Of a DNA stretch of 61,930 nucleotides, positions 7,405 through 15,253 are shown piece after piece; the first letter of the stretch is position 1; each line of letters begins with the position of its first letter. Source of the DNA: an uncultured Bacteroidales bacterium (lineage in GTDB: Bacteria; Bacteroidota; Bacteroidia; Bacteroidales; F082); NCBI GenBank assembly GCA_905233445.1, contig CAJOEP010000012.1:1-61930 (forward strand), in the 5' to 3' direction. The notes under the pieces are model-generated. The model was given only the letters and a program-made list of their open reading frames with translations, had not been told where the DNA came from and ran no database searches. The position numbers were made by a program, and so were the translations under genes.

Positions 7405-8346
7405 ATGAAACGATTGGTTTTGACAATGATTCTTCTCTGTGTGGTTTTGATCTTGTCGGGTCAAGAGAGGAAACCTACTATCATGGTGGTTCCAAGTGAT
7501 GTGTGGTGTAATCAGAATGGCTATATGATCACTTTTGATAATCAAGGCGCCCAACAGAAGGTCCCTGACTATAAGACCGCTTTGCAGAGTGACGCTGATT
7601 TGTTGTTAGTTATCGGTGCTATTAATACACTGATGGCTGATAGAAGTTTCCCTTTGAAGAATCTTGAGTCGGTGCTGAAATCTATCGAACAGCGAAATAT
7701 TGAAGACAATGTAACGGTAAGCAAAACGTCGGGAGCCGAATTGGCAGAGTCAATGCTCGACCGATTGCGCCGCACAGCAAAAGCCGATATCATCATGCAG
7801 ATTACCTGGACGGTTAACACCATGGGGCCTAAGAAGTCGGTTACCTATAACTTGCAAGGTATAGATTCCTATACGGACAAACAGATTGCTGGAGCTCAGG
7901 GTACAGGAGCACCTTCTTTTTCTGCAGAGATTCCTGTACTGTTGCAAGAAGCTGTGGTGACACATATGGATAATTTCTGCTTCCAGCTACAAAGCTATTT
8001 TGATAATCTGGAGGACAAAGGACGTGAGATATCGTTGGATATCAGAGTGTTTGACACTGGAGAGATGAATCTGGAAACAGAATTCAATGGTAAGGAGTTG
8101 ACGGAAATTATCGATGAGTGGATTAGTGTCAATACGGTGAATCATGTTTTCAACAAGGCAGAAGCCAGTGAGAACTTTATCCAGTATGAGCAAGTAAGAA
8201 TTCCGTTGTACAAAACCAACGGAGCTATCATGGATGCGGAATCATTTGTCCGTAATCTGCGAAACTTTCTGCGTCAGGATTTTAAGATTCAAGCTAAAGT
8301 AATGGCACGAGGTTTGGGTAGAGCCATCTTGGTGATAGGAGAATAA
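7405..8346 (+). CDS. DUF6175 family exported protein
   Basis: This 313-residue protein begins with a signal peptide (MKRLVLTMILLCVVLILSGQ) and then KPTIMVVPSDVWC, a strand typical of DUF6175 and similar to the first strand of CsgG-type and FlgT middle domains. The text SKTSGAELAESMLDRLRRTAKADIIMQITW is characteristic of the family. DUF6175 has no assigned function that I know of. It is placed between the small LPP20-like protein and two further exported proteins, all on the same strand, which suggests a shared envelope role. The CsgG/FlgT relation is inference from the strand pattern and would need a structure model. Confidence 0.75.
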   Translation: MKRLVLTMILLCVVLILSGQERKPTIMVVPSDVWCNQNGYMITFDNQGAQQKVPDYKTALQSDADLLLVIGAINTLMADRSFPLKNLESVLKSIEQRNIEDNVTVSKTSGAELAESMLDRLRRTAKADIIMQITWTVNTMGPKKSVTYNLQGIDSYTDKQIAGAQGTGAPSFSAEIPVLLQEAVVTHMDNFCFQLQSYFDNLEDKGREISLDIRVFDTGEMNLETEFNGKELTEIIDEWISVNTVNHVFNKAEASENFIQYEQVRIPLYKTNGAIMDAESFVRNLRNFLRQDFKIQAKVMARGLGRAILVIGE

Positions 8347-8393
8347 TAACGATACCATTAATTATTTATTATTAACTTAAAAACACATTAATC

Positions 8394-9227
8394 ATGAATC
8401 ATTTACAATTCAACTCGACGTCAAGTCTTAAGAAGTCATTTTGTGCCATTGTAGCATTAATGGCATGCTTCGTAGCTTTCGGACAAAAACCATTTGAAGG
8501 CAAGATTGTTTATACTATAAACACAACAAGCAGGGGCTTATACAAGATCAATACAGATATTCAAGGTAACTCTGAAGAGGTTGTCTATATCTCAAATGAC
8601 AAGTTTCTTTTGATGAACGTGTCAACACAGTTGATTAATTTCATTGATTTAGAGTCGGATGCTTTGTATATTGCATGTCCTCCAATTCACATGGCACAAA
8701 AAATATCAATCTCTGAAATGATTGAAACCACCGAAAAGAGCTTAAACGAAGGCGCAAAATTGAAAAAACTCACCCAATTTAATACCACTTGTGAGCTCGC
8801 AGAATCTGTGGATGGATATCCGGCAATCAAATACATTGCTGATACACTGTTTTCAGTTGAGGGAGCAAATTACAAAATTTCATACAATGCATATGATATC
8901 TGCCTAAAAGACTTCCTGACTCCTGAACTGCTTAAGCCTTATTCTTATTTTTATGGTATTCCGTATTATGAACATATTTCCGATATCAAACAAGATTGTC
9001 CTGCTCCGCTGCTTAAATCCGTCAGATATCAGACCCGTGTCGTGAAATCAATGGAGCAAATGACGCCAGATGCAAGCGTTTTCACTATCCCATCTGATAT
9101 GGAAGTGGTTTCAAACAAAGATTTTGTAAAAGCTTACAATAAATATATGAAGAAAGAGAACAAAATACGCAATAAAAATGGTACTGCGGTTGAATATACT
9201 GTACCGGATGATGTGTGGGACTTCTAA
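8394..9227 (+). CDS. Exported protein of unknown function, DUF4412/GLPGLI-like
   Basis: The 277-residue protein has a signal peptide (ends near VAFGQ, residue 31) and a mature start FEGKIVYTI, which resembles the opening strand of DUF4412 and GLPGLI proteins of Bacteroidota. The rest is mainly beta strands, with no catalytic motif seen. It is 47 bases after the DUF6175 gene and 9 bases before the next, so it is probably in the same transcript. I cannot assign a function. Unlike its neighbours, its coding style is richer in A/T at third positions. Confidence 0.6.
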   Translation: MNHLQFNSTSSLKKSFCAIVALMACFVAFGQKPFEGKIVYTINTTSRGLYKINTDIQGNSEEVVYISNDKFLLMNVSTQLINFIDLESDALYIACPPIHMAQKISISEMIETTEKSLNEGAKLKKLTQFNTTCELAESVDGYPAIKYIADTLFSVEGANYKISYNAYDICLKDFLTPELLKPYSYFYGIPYYEHISDIKQDCPAPLLKSVRYQTRVVKSMEQMTPDASVFTIPSDMEVVSNKDFVKAYNKYMKKENKIRNKNGTAVEYTVPDDVWDF

Positions 9228-9236
9228 AAAATTGTT

Positions 9237-10484
9237 ATGATGAAGAGGTTTTCTACATTAGTGTTATTGCTTGTTTTGTTTGGTTTTTGTTGGGCGCAAG
9301 AAAATCAGTTGGAACAAACCTACCGGAGAAGTTCTCTTTATTCCATCATGTTGAATACCGGAATAAAATATAGTGCCGAGATGGAGGTGGTTTTCGCGGA
9401 ATTTACCGTGCCTGATAAATTCAACGACCATAGTCTGGGTTTGAAATCCATAAAAGATGTGTCGAAGGTGACAGAAAAACGTGCCCCCATTGAACGTTTT
9501 CTATACAAGTCGCAGCTTGCAAAGCGTATGGTTTCAAAGTGGTTCAATCGTGACAAAAATACGGGTGCATTTTCCATGGAACTTGTTGCCGAAAGAGGCA
9601 ATTACAACGCGTCTCTGATGGATGTCGCGATAGCGCGCTCATCAGCTCGAGGTGAAGCTATGTTATCGGATGCCGGCGAGGAATTGATTAGTAATACTTT
9701 CCTATTGGTGAATGAGATTAGCTATGTCGACAAGGAGAGCAATGCTATAGCTGCCGCTGCAATTTTCGGTACAGTTAGTGCGATAGCTGGATCGGTTAGT
9801 GATATTTCTGGAAGTGGTAATACGGGTTCTGTTGCTGATTTAACCAAATCGATAGCAGACCTTGGCGCAGGTGCATCAGATTTGGTGGCCGGCTTTTCTG
9901 TCAGAGTCACCTCTTATCTTTATCAGTTGGAGTGGAATGACAGTGTTGCCAATATTTTCTATACCAATTATTACTACGATAAAGACCATATCGATGCCAA
10001 GAAAAAGGCAGCATATGAAAACAACACAGAACTCTTCAAACTTAAATTCATAGGACAACAGACCGTGAAAAGCAATAAGACATCATTGCGCGGTGTGCAT
10101 ACTAACGGTGAATTGATTAGCAAGACAATGCGTCGTGCAATCGATAAGTCTATCGTCGAACTTCAACGTCAAAATGAAGTGTTCCGAGTGAAAGTGCCAA
10201 TCTTCGAGATTGTTGACGATGGGATACATGTTCAAATTGGCCTTAAGGAAGGTGTCGATGAGAATTCGAAGTTCGAAGTATTGGAACAATTGGTTGATGA
10301 AGACGGACGCACCAAATACAAACGAGTGGGTACAATCAAGCCGGTCAAGAATAAAATCTGGGATAACCGCTATATGGCTGTTGAGGAAGAGGCGGAAAAT
10401 GCCGACTTGAACTATACTACTTTCGAGGTGCTATCCGGTTCGGGTTTTTATCCTGGAATGCTGATTCGCGAAATCAAATTCTAG
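9237..10484 (+). CDS. Exported 415-residue protein with FlgT C-domain-like end
   Basis: A signal peptide (MMKRFSTLVLLLVLFGFCWA) is followed by a helical N-terminal region, a small-residue stretch (residues 160-225, rich in Ala, Gly and Ser) that may be a membrane-associated segment, and a C-terminal beta domain. The latter reads VPIFEIVDDGIHVQIGLKEG, then FEVLEQ and YKRVGTIKPVKNKIWDN, the pattern of FlgT C-terminal and related domains (strand, G-x-x-x-G-V, F-E-V, G-x-I-x-V). It is last in the four-gene cluster. No function is known; membership in a FlgT/CsgG-like envelope assembly is my inference. Confidence 0.6.
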   Translation: MMKRFSTLVLLLVLFGFCWAQENQLEQTYRRSSLYSIMLNTGIKYSAEMEVVFAEFTVPDKFNDHSLGLKSIKDVSKVTEKRAPIERFLYKSQLAKRMVSKWFNRDKNTGAFSMELVAERGNYNASLMDVAIARSSARGEAMLSDAGEELISNTFLLVNEISYVDKESNAIAAAAIFGTVSAIAGSVSDISGSGNTGSVADLTKSIADLGAGASDLVAGFSVRVTSYLYQLEWNDSVANIFYTNYYYDKDHIDAKKKAAYENNTELFKLKFIGQQTVKSNKTSLRGVHTNGELISKTMRRAIDKSIVELQRQNEVFRVKVPIFEIVDDGIHVQIGLKEGVDENSKFEVLEQLVDEDGRTKYKRVGTIKPVKNKIWDNRYMAVEEEAENADLNYTTFEVLSGSGFYPGMLIREIKF

Positions 10485-10566
10485 ATTTTTTACCATTATC
10501 GCCTGATTTCTAACAAGTTAAGTTAAAATAGTTATTCTCTGCGATGTATTACTATTTTTGCACACA

Positions 10567-10658
10567 TTGAAAGACGCCTGAAAGAGTCAGGGATTTAACA
10601 AAATCAATATTCCAATGTGGAAAAATTTTGAAAAAACATATTGGAATATTGGTTTTTT
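10567..10658 (+). ncRNA. Candidate small RNA with terminator
   Basis: A -7 element TATTTTTG lies at 10553-10560, without a clear -33. The following 92 bases hold a hairpin CCTGA-aagag-TCAGG (10577-10591) and a long terminator hairpin, CAATATTCCAATGTG (10605-10619) against CATATTGGAATATTG (10637-10651), with a T run. No open frame fits. It may be a small RNA or just the terminator of the upstream gene. Confidence 0.35.
10605..10658 (+). terminator. Terminator hairpin after the DUF6175 cluster
   Basis: The two 15-base arms pair along their whole length with one G-U pair, across a 17-base loop, and end in GTTTTTT. The stop of the upstream gene is 120 bases before it. Confidence 0.6.
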
Positions 10659-10896
10659 AATAATCAAGCCTGTTTAATAGCGCCTCAACCATCCATTCGT
10701 CATTTATCAAATTCACGCCAAAGCACTTCTTTCCGGCATCTTTGATGGAAGCACCGATATGGTAAGCCGAGGTGCGGTCGATAATTAGGAATCTGTCGTG
10801 AAATTTGTCACAGAAATTTAATGTCAAATTTGGATATTGAGAGTTGAATTTATCTATATCGGTTTTCGTAAGTTTCTCGTTTTTCGATGTAAAATG
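10657..10896 (-). pseudogene. C-terminal remnant of an ORF6N-domain protein
   Basis: On the minus strand an open stretch of 79 codons without a start ends at 10657. It reads CDKFHDRFLIIDR, then AYHIGASIKDAGKKCFG and ends ALLNRLDY, which matches the C-terminal part of ORF6N-type proteins (FHDRFLIxD...YHIGASLKDxGKK). A stop lies just upstream (10897-10899), and the N-terminal ORF6N domain is absent. It is a broken gene left from a mobile or phage-related source, now lying in the 450-base gap between two intact genes. Confidence 0.7.
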
Positions 10897-10913
10897 CTAC
10901 AGCGCTAGCAACC

Positions 10914-10930
10914 GGTCGCAATTTGCGACC
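10914..10930. repeat. Short perfect inverted repeat after osmC
   Basis: GGTCGCAA and TTGCGACC flank a single T, 3 bases beyond the stop of the OsmC gene. It may end the osmC transcript, but there is no T run on the minus strand side; it may be one of the dispersed palindromes. Confidence 0.4.
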
Positions 10931-10933
10931 AGT

Positions 10934-11338
10934 TTAAAAGTTTAATGTCAGATTAACCTTCACCTCCGGATGCAGCGATTTCCCAACTGGGCAAGTGTCA
11001 GCAGCGCGTTTGAGCATTGCCTTCTGCACGTCGGTGTAGTCGTTTTTCGGGAAAGTGATGATGATGTCGATTTGTCCGATGCGGCGTGGGTCGGCAGCCA
11101 TTGTTTTCGTTATCTCATAGGTGGCACCGTCGATGTTGAAGCCTTTGCTCTGTGCGGTGATTCCCATGATGGTAATCATGCAGCCTGCCAGTGCGGCGCA
11201 AGCCAAATCGGTGGGGGAGAAAGCTTCGCCCTTGCCGTGGTTATCTGTCGGAGCGTCGGTGATGATGGTGCTTCCCGACTTCAAATGCGTCATCTCATTG
11301 CGCAAATTACCTTTGTAAGTTCCTTTGATTGTTGCCAT
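10934..11338 (-). CDS. OsmC family peroxiredoxin-like protein
   Basis: The 134-residue protein shows the OsmC/Ohr features: FSPTDLACAALAGCMITIM around Cys53 and a second cysteine in ADTCPVGKSLHP near residue 115. Such pairs reduce organic hydroperoxides using a thiol donor. Its ATG lies 7 bases after the stop of the upstream C10 protease gene on the same strand, so the two are probably co-transcribed. The sequence is closer to the general OsmC group than to Ohr; the natural substrate is not known. Confidence 0.88.
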   Translation of the reverse strand: MATIKGTYKGNLRNEMTHLKSGSTIITDAPTDNHGKGEAFSPTDLACAALAGCMITIMGITAQSKGFNIDGATYEITKTMAADPRRIGQIDIIITFPKNDYTDVQKAMLKRAADTCPVGKSLHPEVKVNLTLNF

Positions 11339-11345
11339 GATATTA

Positions 11346-13379
11346 TTATTTCTTTACGTTCACCTTTTCTGTCTTTATGCCTTCATCTGTCTCAATTTTC
11401 ACCATGTAAATTCCTTCTCCAAAACAGCTCAAATCAATGGTGGTATTGTCGGTTGCGGTTGTTTCAAGAATTTTCAGACCGAGCATGTTCATCACACTGA
11501 TGGTCATATCGCCTTCGCCTTCTATGTTGAGAATTCCGCTTGTCGGGTTAGGGTAGAGGCGTATGTTGCTTTCGCTGACTTCTGCAACAGACACGTTCTC
11601 ACAGTCGTTGTTGTATGTCAGGAAGACACCGTCGCTGTGCTCGCTGGAGGTATATAAAACCTCGTCGTCAGAGTTTTTGATGACGAAAGCGCACTCATAG
11701 TCGGTGTCGTATTGTTCTGATGTGTGATACCAGCCGTGGTTCCAGATGAAGTTGAGGTCGCCATTCAAAAGCGGCATCACCACTGTCTGTGCCGAGCCTT
11801 CTGTCATGGTTACAGCACCAATACGCTGTCCGTCTTCAGTTGTTACGCTGATGCAAGCGCCTTTCCAGCCGTCGCCGCCATCATCGGTGAGCTCAAATGT
11901 GATATCGCATTTGTCTCCCACAAGAATTGTTGCGTATGCTTTGCGGCTGAAACCGTATTCGTTAACAATTGTCACAGCATATTGGTAAAGGCCTTCTTCG
12001 AGGTCATCATCATCGTAACTCATCTCGACGCCTGGCATTTGGCCGAAGAATGAACCAGCGATTAATTCGCCATTGCGATAGATGTTTATGTCGAAACCAT
12101 CAAGCGGCTCGCCGTTGAGCTTTGTGGCTGGGTTAGTCCAGCGGAGTCTTACACTTGAACCGTCTCTGTCTTCAATCAATTCCAAGTCGGTGATGCTTTC
12201 CGGACGTTGGAAATACTCCGGTGAGTTAGGGATGATGTGTCCCGTGAAGCCATTAAGTTCGTTGAATGCGTATTTCGTTGTGTTGAGTGCTCCTACAGGG
12301 CACCAGGCATCGTCTTTGCCACTCCATCCCCAGTTGAAGTGGAAATAGTCGTTCTCGTCGTAGCCGTCGCATACGAAGGCGTGGCCACCTGCGCCGTGAT
12401 CATCCTGACCGCTATAATACAACGGTATGCCTTCGTCAAGACCGCCATCTTTCAGCATCTGGATCCATTCATCATTGGAGTAGCCAGGACCCCAAAATCC
12501 ACCGCCATAGTTGGTGATATGGTCATCGCAAGAATATCCAAAATAGGTGCGTAACGCTGGAGGCACGTCGCCGGAAAAGGCACCGCTGCCGTCTGGACCG
12601 TACATCATCTCCACAGCAATGCCGCAATGATGCAGGAATTGCGCGATATAAAAATAATCCTCCTCAGTGCTCAACGAATCGAGGTCGAGAGGCATCAAAT
12701 CAAAATGATATTCTGTCTCGCCGAAGTTGGCAATCTGTTGCGGATAACCATCAGGATAATAAGAATGCGAACCGAATCCCTGCTCTGGGTAGTCCCAGAA
12801 TTTCATCACCTGACCCATGGCTGTGGCGACACATCCAGCGTAGACGTGATCGCCATTACCATCAGGATCTTCAGGACACTGGCTGTTGTATGGGAAGTTC
12901 TGGTGCCAAGTTGACTGAAGAAGCGGACCGACAACATAACGAGTACTCTTACCTTGATTAATTACACCATTTTTCGACACCGATTCCCATTCGGCAACGA
13001 TATCGGGTGTAGCTGTAATGTTATGCTCTCTAACGTATTGAATTTCTTCGCAAAAACTGTTGAGCGTAAAGCTGAAACCATCTGAAACATTGTTAACATC
13101 GAAACTTCCTGTGGTGGAATATGCCAAGATAGGCTTCACGCGGTCATCGCCTGCAACGATGACGAATCCGTTGTCATCGTCAACGTTAAATACATAATAA
13201 TCAACGGCATCACGTGTTGCTGAGGTGTAAACAAGGTTAAGCCGAATTTCGCTCTTGAGTGCTTTGACACTCAAAAAGCGGTTCCCAATATGTTGTGCGC
13301 GATGTGCGTCGACAGACCCTGCAATAATCTTACCTAATGTAAAGACTATCAATGCAATGAGTAATAAAGCCTTTTTCAT
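11346..13379 (-). CDS. C10 family cysteine protease with T9SS sorting domain (first copy)
   Basis: This 677-residue secreted protease belongs to the streptopain/interpain family (C10). A signal peptide (ends near residue 20) precedes a Spi-like pro-region, the catalytic Cys183 (YAGCVATAMGQVMKFW), and His333 (GGHAFVCDGYDENDYFHFNWGW). Next come a fibronectin type III-like domain (about residues 390-480) and a beta region. The end is a T9SS type A sorting domain starting at RLYPNPTSG and closing GIYMVKIETDEG, so the enzyme should pass the outer membrane by type IX secretion and be anchored or released outside. A near-identical paralogue lies at 15254-17278. Confidence 0.95.
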   Translation of the reverse strand: MKKALLLIALIVFTLGKIIAGSVDAHRAQHIGNRFLSVKALKSEIRLNLVYTSATRDAVDYYVFNVDDDNGFVIVAGDDRVKPILAYSTTGSFDVNNVSDGFSFTLNSFCEEIQYVREHNITATPDIVAEWESVSKNGVINQGKSTRYVVGPLLQSTWHQNFPYNSQCPEDPDGNGDHVYAGCVATAMGQVMKFWDYPEQGFGSHSYYPDGYPQQIANFGETEYHFDLMPLDLDSLSTEEDYFYIAQFLHHCGIAVEMMYGPDGSGAFSGDVPPALRTYFGYSCDDHITNYGGGFWGPGYSNDEWIQMLKDGGLDEGIPLYYSGQDDHGAGGHAFVCDGYDENDYFHFNWGWSGKDDAWCPVGALNTTKYAFNELNGFTGHIIPNSPEYFQRPESITDLELIEDRDGSSVRLRWTNPATKLNGEPLDGFDINIYRNGELIAGSFFGQMPGVEMSYDDDDLEEGLYQYAVTIVNEYGFSRKAYATILVGDKCDITFELTDDGGDGWKGACISVTTEDGQRIGAVTMTEGSAQTVVMPLLNGDLNFIWNHGWYHTSEQYDTDYECAFVIKNSDDEVLYTSSEHSDGVFLTYNNDCENVSVAEVSESNIRLYPNPTSGILNIEGEGDMTISVMNMLGLKILETTATDNTTIDLSCFGEGIYMVKIETDEGIKTEKVNVKK

Positions 13380-13416
13380 TTTATTCGTTTTAAACTGTTA
13401 AGTTAATTGTTATAAC

Positions 13417-13447
13417 TTGCAAAATTAAGTATTTTTTTGTATTTTTG
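13417..13447. promoter_or_regulatory. Back-to-back promoters of the C10 and S8 protease genes
   Basis: On the plus strand TTG (13417-13419) and TATTTTTG (13440-13447) are 20 bases apart and serve the S8 gene. On the minus strand TAATTTTG (plus 13420-13427 read in reverse) serves the C10 gene. The two overlap, so expression of both proteases may be linked. Confidence 0.5.
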
Positions 13448-13467
13448 CATCATTAAATTGATTGACT

Positions 13468-15201
13468 ATGAAAAAATATTATTTTGCATTATTTGCGTTT
13501 TTTCTTTGTTTGACAGTTTTTTCTGCTAATTCAGAAAGAAAAGTTAAGATTAACATCATTTTGAAGACGCAGTCCGATGTGACGGAGCTTAGTCGCATGG
13601 CCGATGCATTCCCGACTAAAGCCGAGCGGCGAGATTTTGTGGTTAATGCTTTGCAGATGCAAGCAAAAGAGTCTCAAGCTGATTTGCTGAATTATCTTAA
13701 TGATTTGGAAAACAACGGCTCTGTTGAAGAAATAAGAGCTCTTTGGATTGTCAATTCGGTCATTTGCTATGCCGATGAAAACGTCATCGACGAAATCGCT
13801 AAACGTGATGATGTCATGTGTGTTTATCGGGTTGAAGAGTTTCAATGCATTGAGTCGGAAGATGTTATAACTCCTGCTGAACATGGCGGCGGTCGCGAGA
13901 TTGCTGAAAATGTAACGATGGTGAACGCTAATCTTGTGTGGGAACTTGGATATACCGGCGAAGATGTTCTCGTCGCTGTTATTGACACCGGCGCAAACCT
14001 CAACCATAATGATTTGCAGGGTCGCTTATGGGATGGCGGCGAGGAATATCCTAACCACGGATACGATTTCTATCAGCATGACAATGATCCGTCCGACACT
14101 CAAGGCCACGGCACTCATGTTGCCGGAACAATCGTCGGAACCGGTGCTTCCGGTACTCAGACAGGTGTCGCTCCGGGAGCTAAAGTGATGATTTTGAAGG
14201 TTTTCCACGGAGAAGACAACCTTACCGAACCTGAGATGTGTGTGGAGGCGATGCAGTTCGCAGTGGAACACGGTGCCGATGTGCTTAACATGTCGCTCGG
14301 ACAGCCGATGCCGAACGCCTCGGTGAAACTTATGATGCGTCAAGCTTGTGATAATACCCTTGCGGCAGGCGTGGTGGCTGCTATCTGTGCGGGCAATTTC
14401 CGACAGATGGCATCATTTGCCCCCGCACCTTATAATATATGGTCGCCAGGCGACTGTCCACCACCATATCTTCATGATGATCAGATGGTTAACGCTGGAG
14501 GCACAAGCTGCGTTATATGCGTGGGCGCTGTCAATTTCAACGATGAGATATCTCCAACATCATCTTTCGGACCTTCAACTTGGACTGATGTCGCGCAATA
14601 CAATGATTATCCATATAGTGCAAATAGTTCGACGAATATCGGACTAATCCGTCCTGATGTATGTGCACCGGGCGTGAATGTCAAGTCATTGGATTGGAAC
14701 AACACCAGCGGCTACTGCCTTAAAAGCGGCACATCGATGGCGACACCTTGCGTGGCCGGTACTATTGCCCTGATGCTCTCGACAGACCACGAGCTGACAC
14801 CTGCGCAAATTGACGAGATTCTGGAAACGACGGCAGTACATCTTTCAACGCATAAAAACAACGATTTCGGATCGGGTAGGATAGACGCGCTGGCGGCAGT
14901 GGAAGCCATCGGACATTTTGGTGTTAACGAAATCAAAGACGATGACATTGTGATTTACCCGAATCCGGCAAATACCACCATTTACATTCAATACAACTCC
15001 GTACAGACGCGATTTATCGCGTCTCCAGCAGAGACGATGTGTACATCGTCTCTACATATTTATTCCATCGACGGAAAATTGATTAAAACCTGCACGTTGA
15101 TAAACAATCGAATCATTATCGATGATTTGAATTCCGGCGTTTATTTCTTGAGAATCGATACAAATCAAGGCGCCATATTTAAAAGGATTATTAAAATGTA
15201 A
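13468..15201 (+). CDS. S8 subtilisin-like serine protease with T9SS sorting domain
   Basis: I start at the ATG at 13468 (577 residues); a TTG 6 bases earlier is less likely. After a signal peptide (FSANSE) and pro-region, the catalytic triad is Asp173 (VIDTGANLNH), His214 (GHGTHVAGT) and Ser423 (SGTSMATP). The end is a T9SS type A sorting domain from IYPNPANTT on. That domain is split by about 20 extra residues (512-531) encoded by two palindromic repeats at 15001-15052; the normal text resumes at HIYSIDGKLI and closes SGVYFLRIDT. The protease should be exported by type IX secretion. Whether the insert harms sorting is not known. Confidence 0.93.
   Translation: MKKYYFALFAFFLCLTVFSANSERKVKINIILKTQSDVTELSRMADAFPTKAERRDFVVNALQMQAKESQADLLNYLNDLENNGSVEEIRALWIVNSVICYADENVIDEIAKRDDVMCVYRVEEFQCIESEDVITPAEHGGGREIAENVTMVNANLVWELGYTGEDVLVAVIDTGANLNHNDLQGRLWDGGEEYPNHGYDFYQHDNDPSDTQGHGTHVAGTIVGTGASGTQTGVAPGAKVMILKVFHGEDNLTEPEMCVEAMQFAVEHGADVLNMSLGQPMPNASVKLMMRQACDNTLAAGVVAAICAGNFRQMASFAPAPYNIWSPGDCPPPYLHDDQMVNAGGTSCVICVGAVNFNDEISPTSSFGPSTWTDVAQYNDYPYSANSSTNIGLIRPDVCAPGVNVKSLDWNNTSGYCLKSGTSMATPCVAGTIALMLSTDHELTPAQIDEILETTAVHLSTHKNNDFGSGRIDALAAVEAIGHFGVNEIKDDDIVIYPNPANTTIYIQYNSVQTRFIASPAETMCTSSLHIYSIDGKLIKTCTLINNRIIIDDLNSGVYFLRIDTNQGAIFKRIIKM
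15001..15052. repeat. Two in-frame palindromic repeats inside the S8 protease gene
   Basis: The first unit has AGACGCGAT (15005-15013) and ATCGCGTCT (15016-15024); the second has GAGACGATGT (15031-15040) and ACATCGTCTC (15043-15052). The second differs by one centre base from the copy at 33593-33622 in aroA. Encoded residues are VQTRFIAS and ETMCTSSLH. Confidence 0.85.
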
Positions 15202-15209
15202 AAAAAAAT

Positions 15210-15233
15210 AGGGGCAAATTATCATTTGCCCCT
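15210..15233. terminator. Shared terminator between convergent protease genes
   Basis: AGGGGCAAAT (15210-15219) pairs with ATTTGCCCCT (15224-15233). An A run precedes it and a T-rich stretch follows, so it can end transcription of the S8 gene on the plus strand and of the C10 gene on the minus strand. Confidence 0.7.
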
Positions 15234-15253
15234 TTATTATTCTCTGTTCTCTG

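Noticed and set aside
10657..10896. Considered as evidence of a resident prophage
   Set aside because: Only a 79-codon remnant is present; no integrase, attachment site or phage structural gene is in the window.
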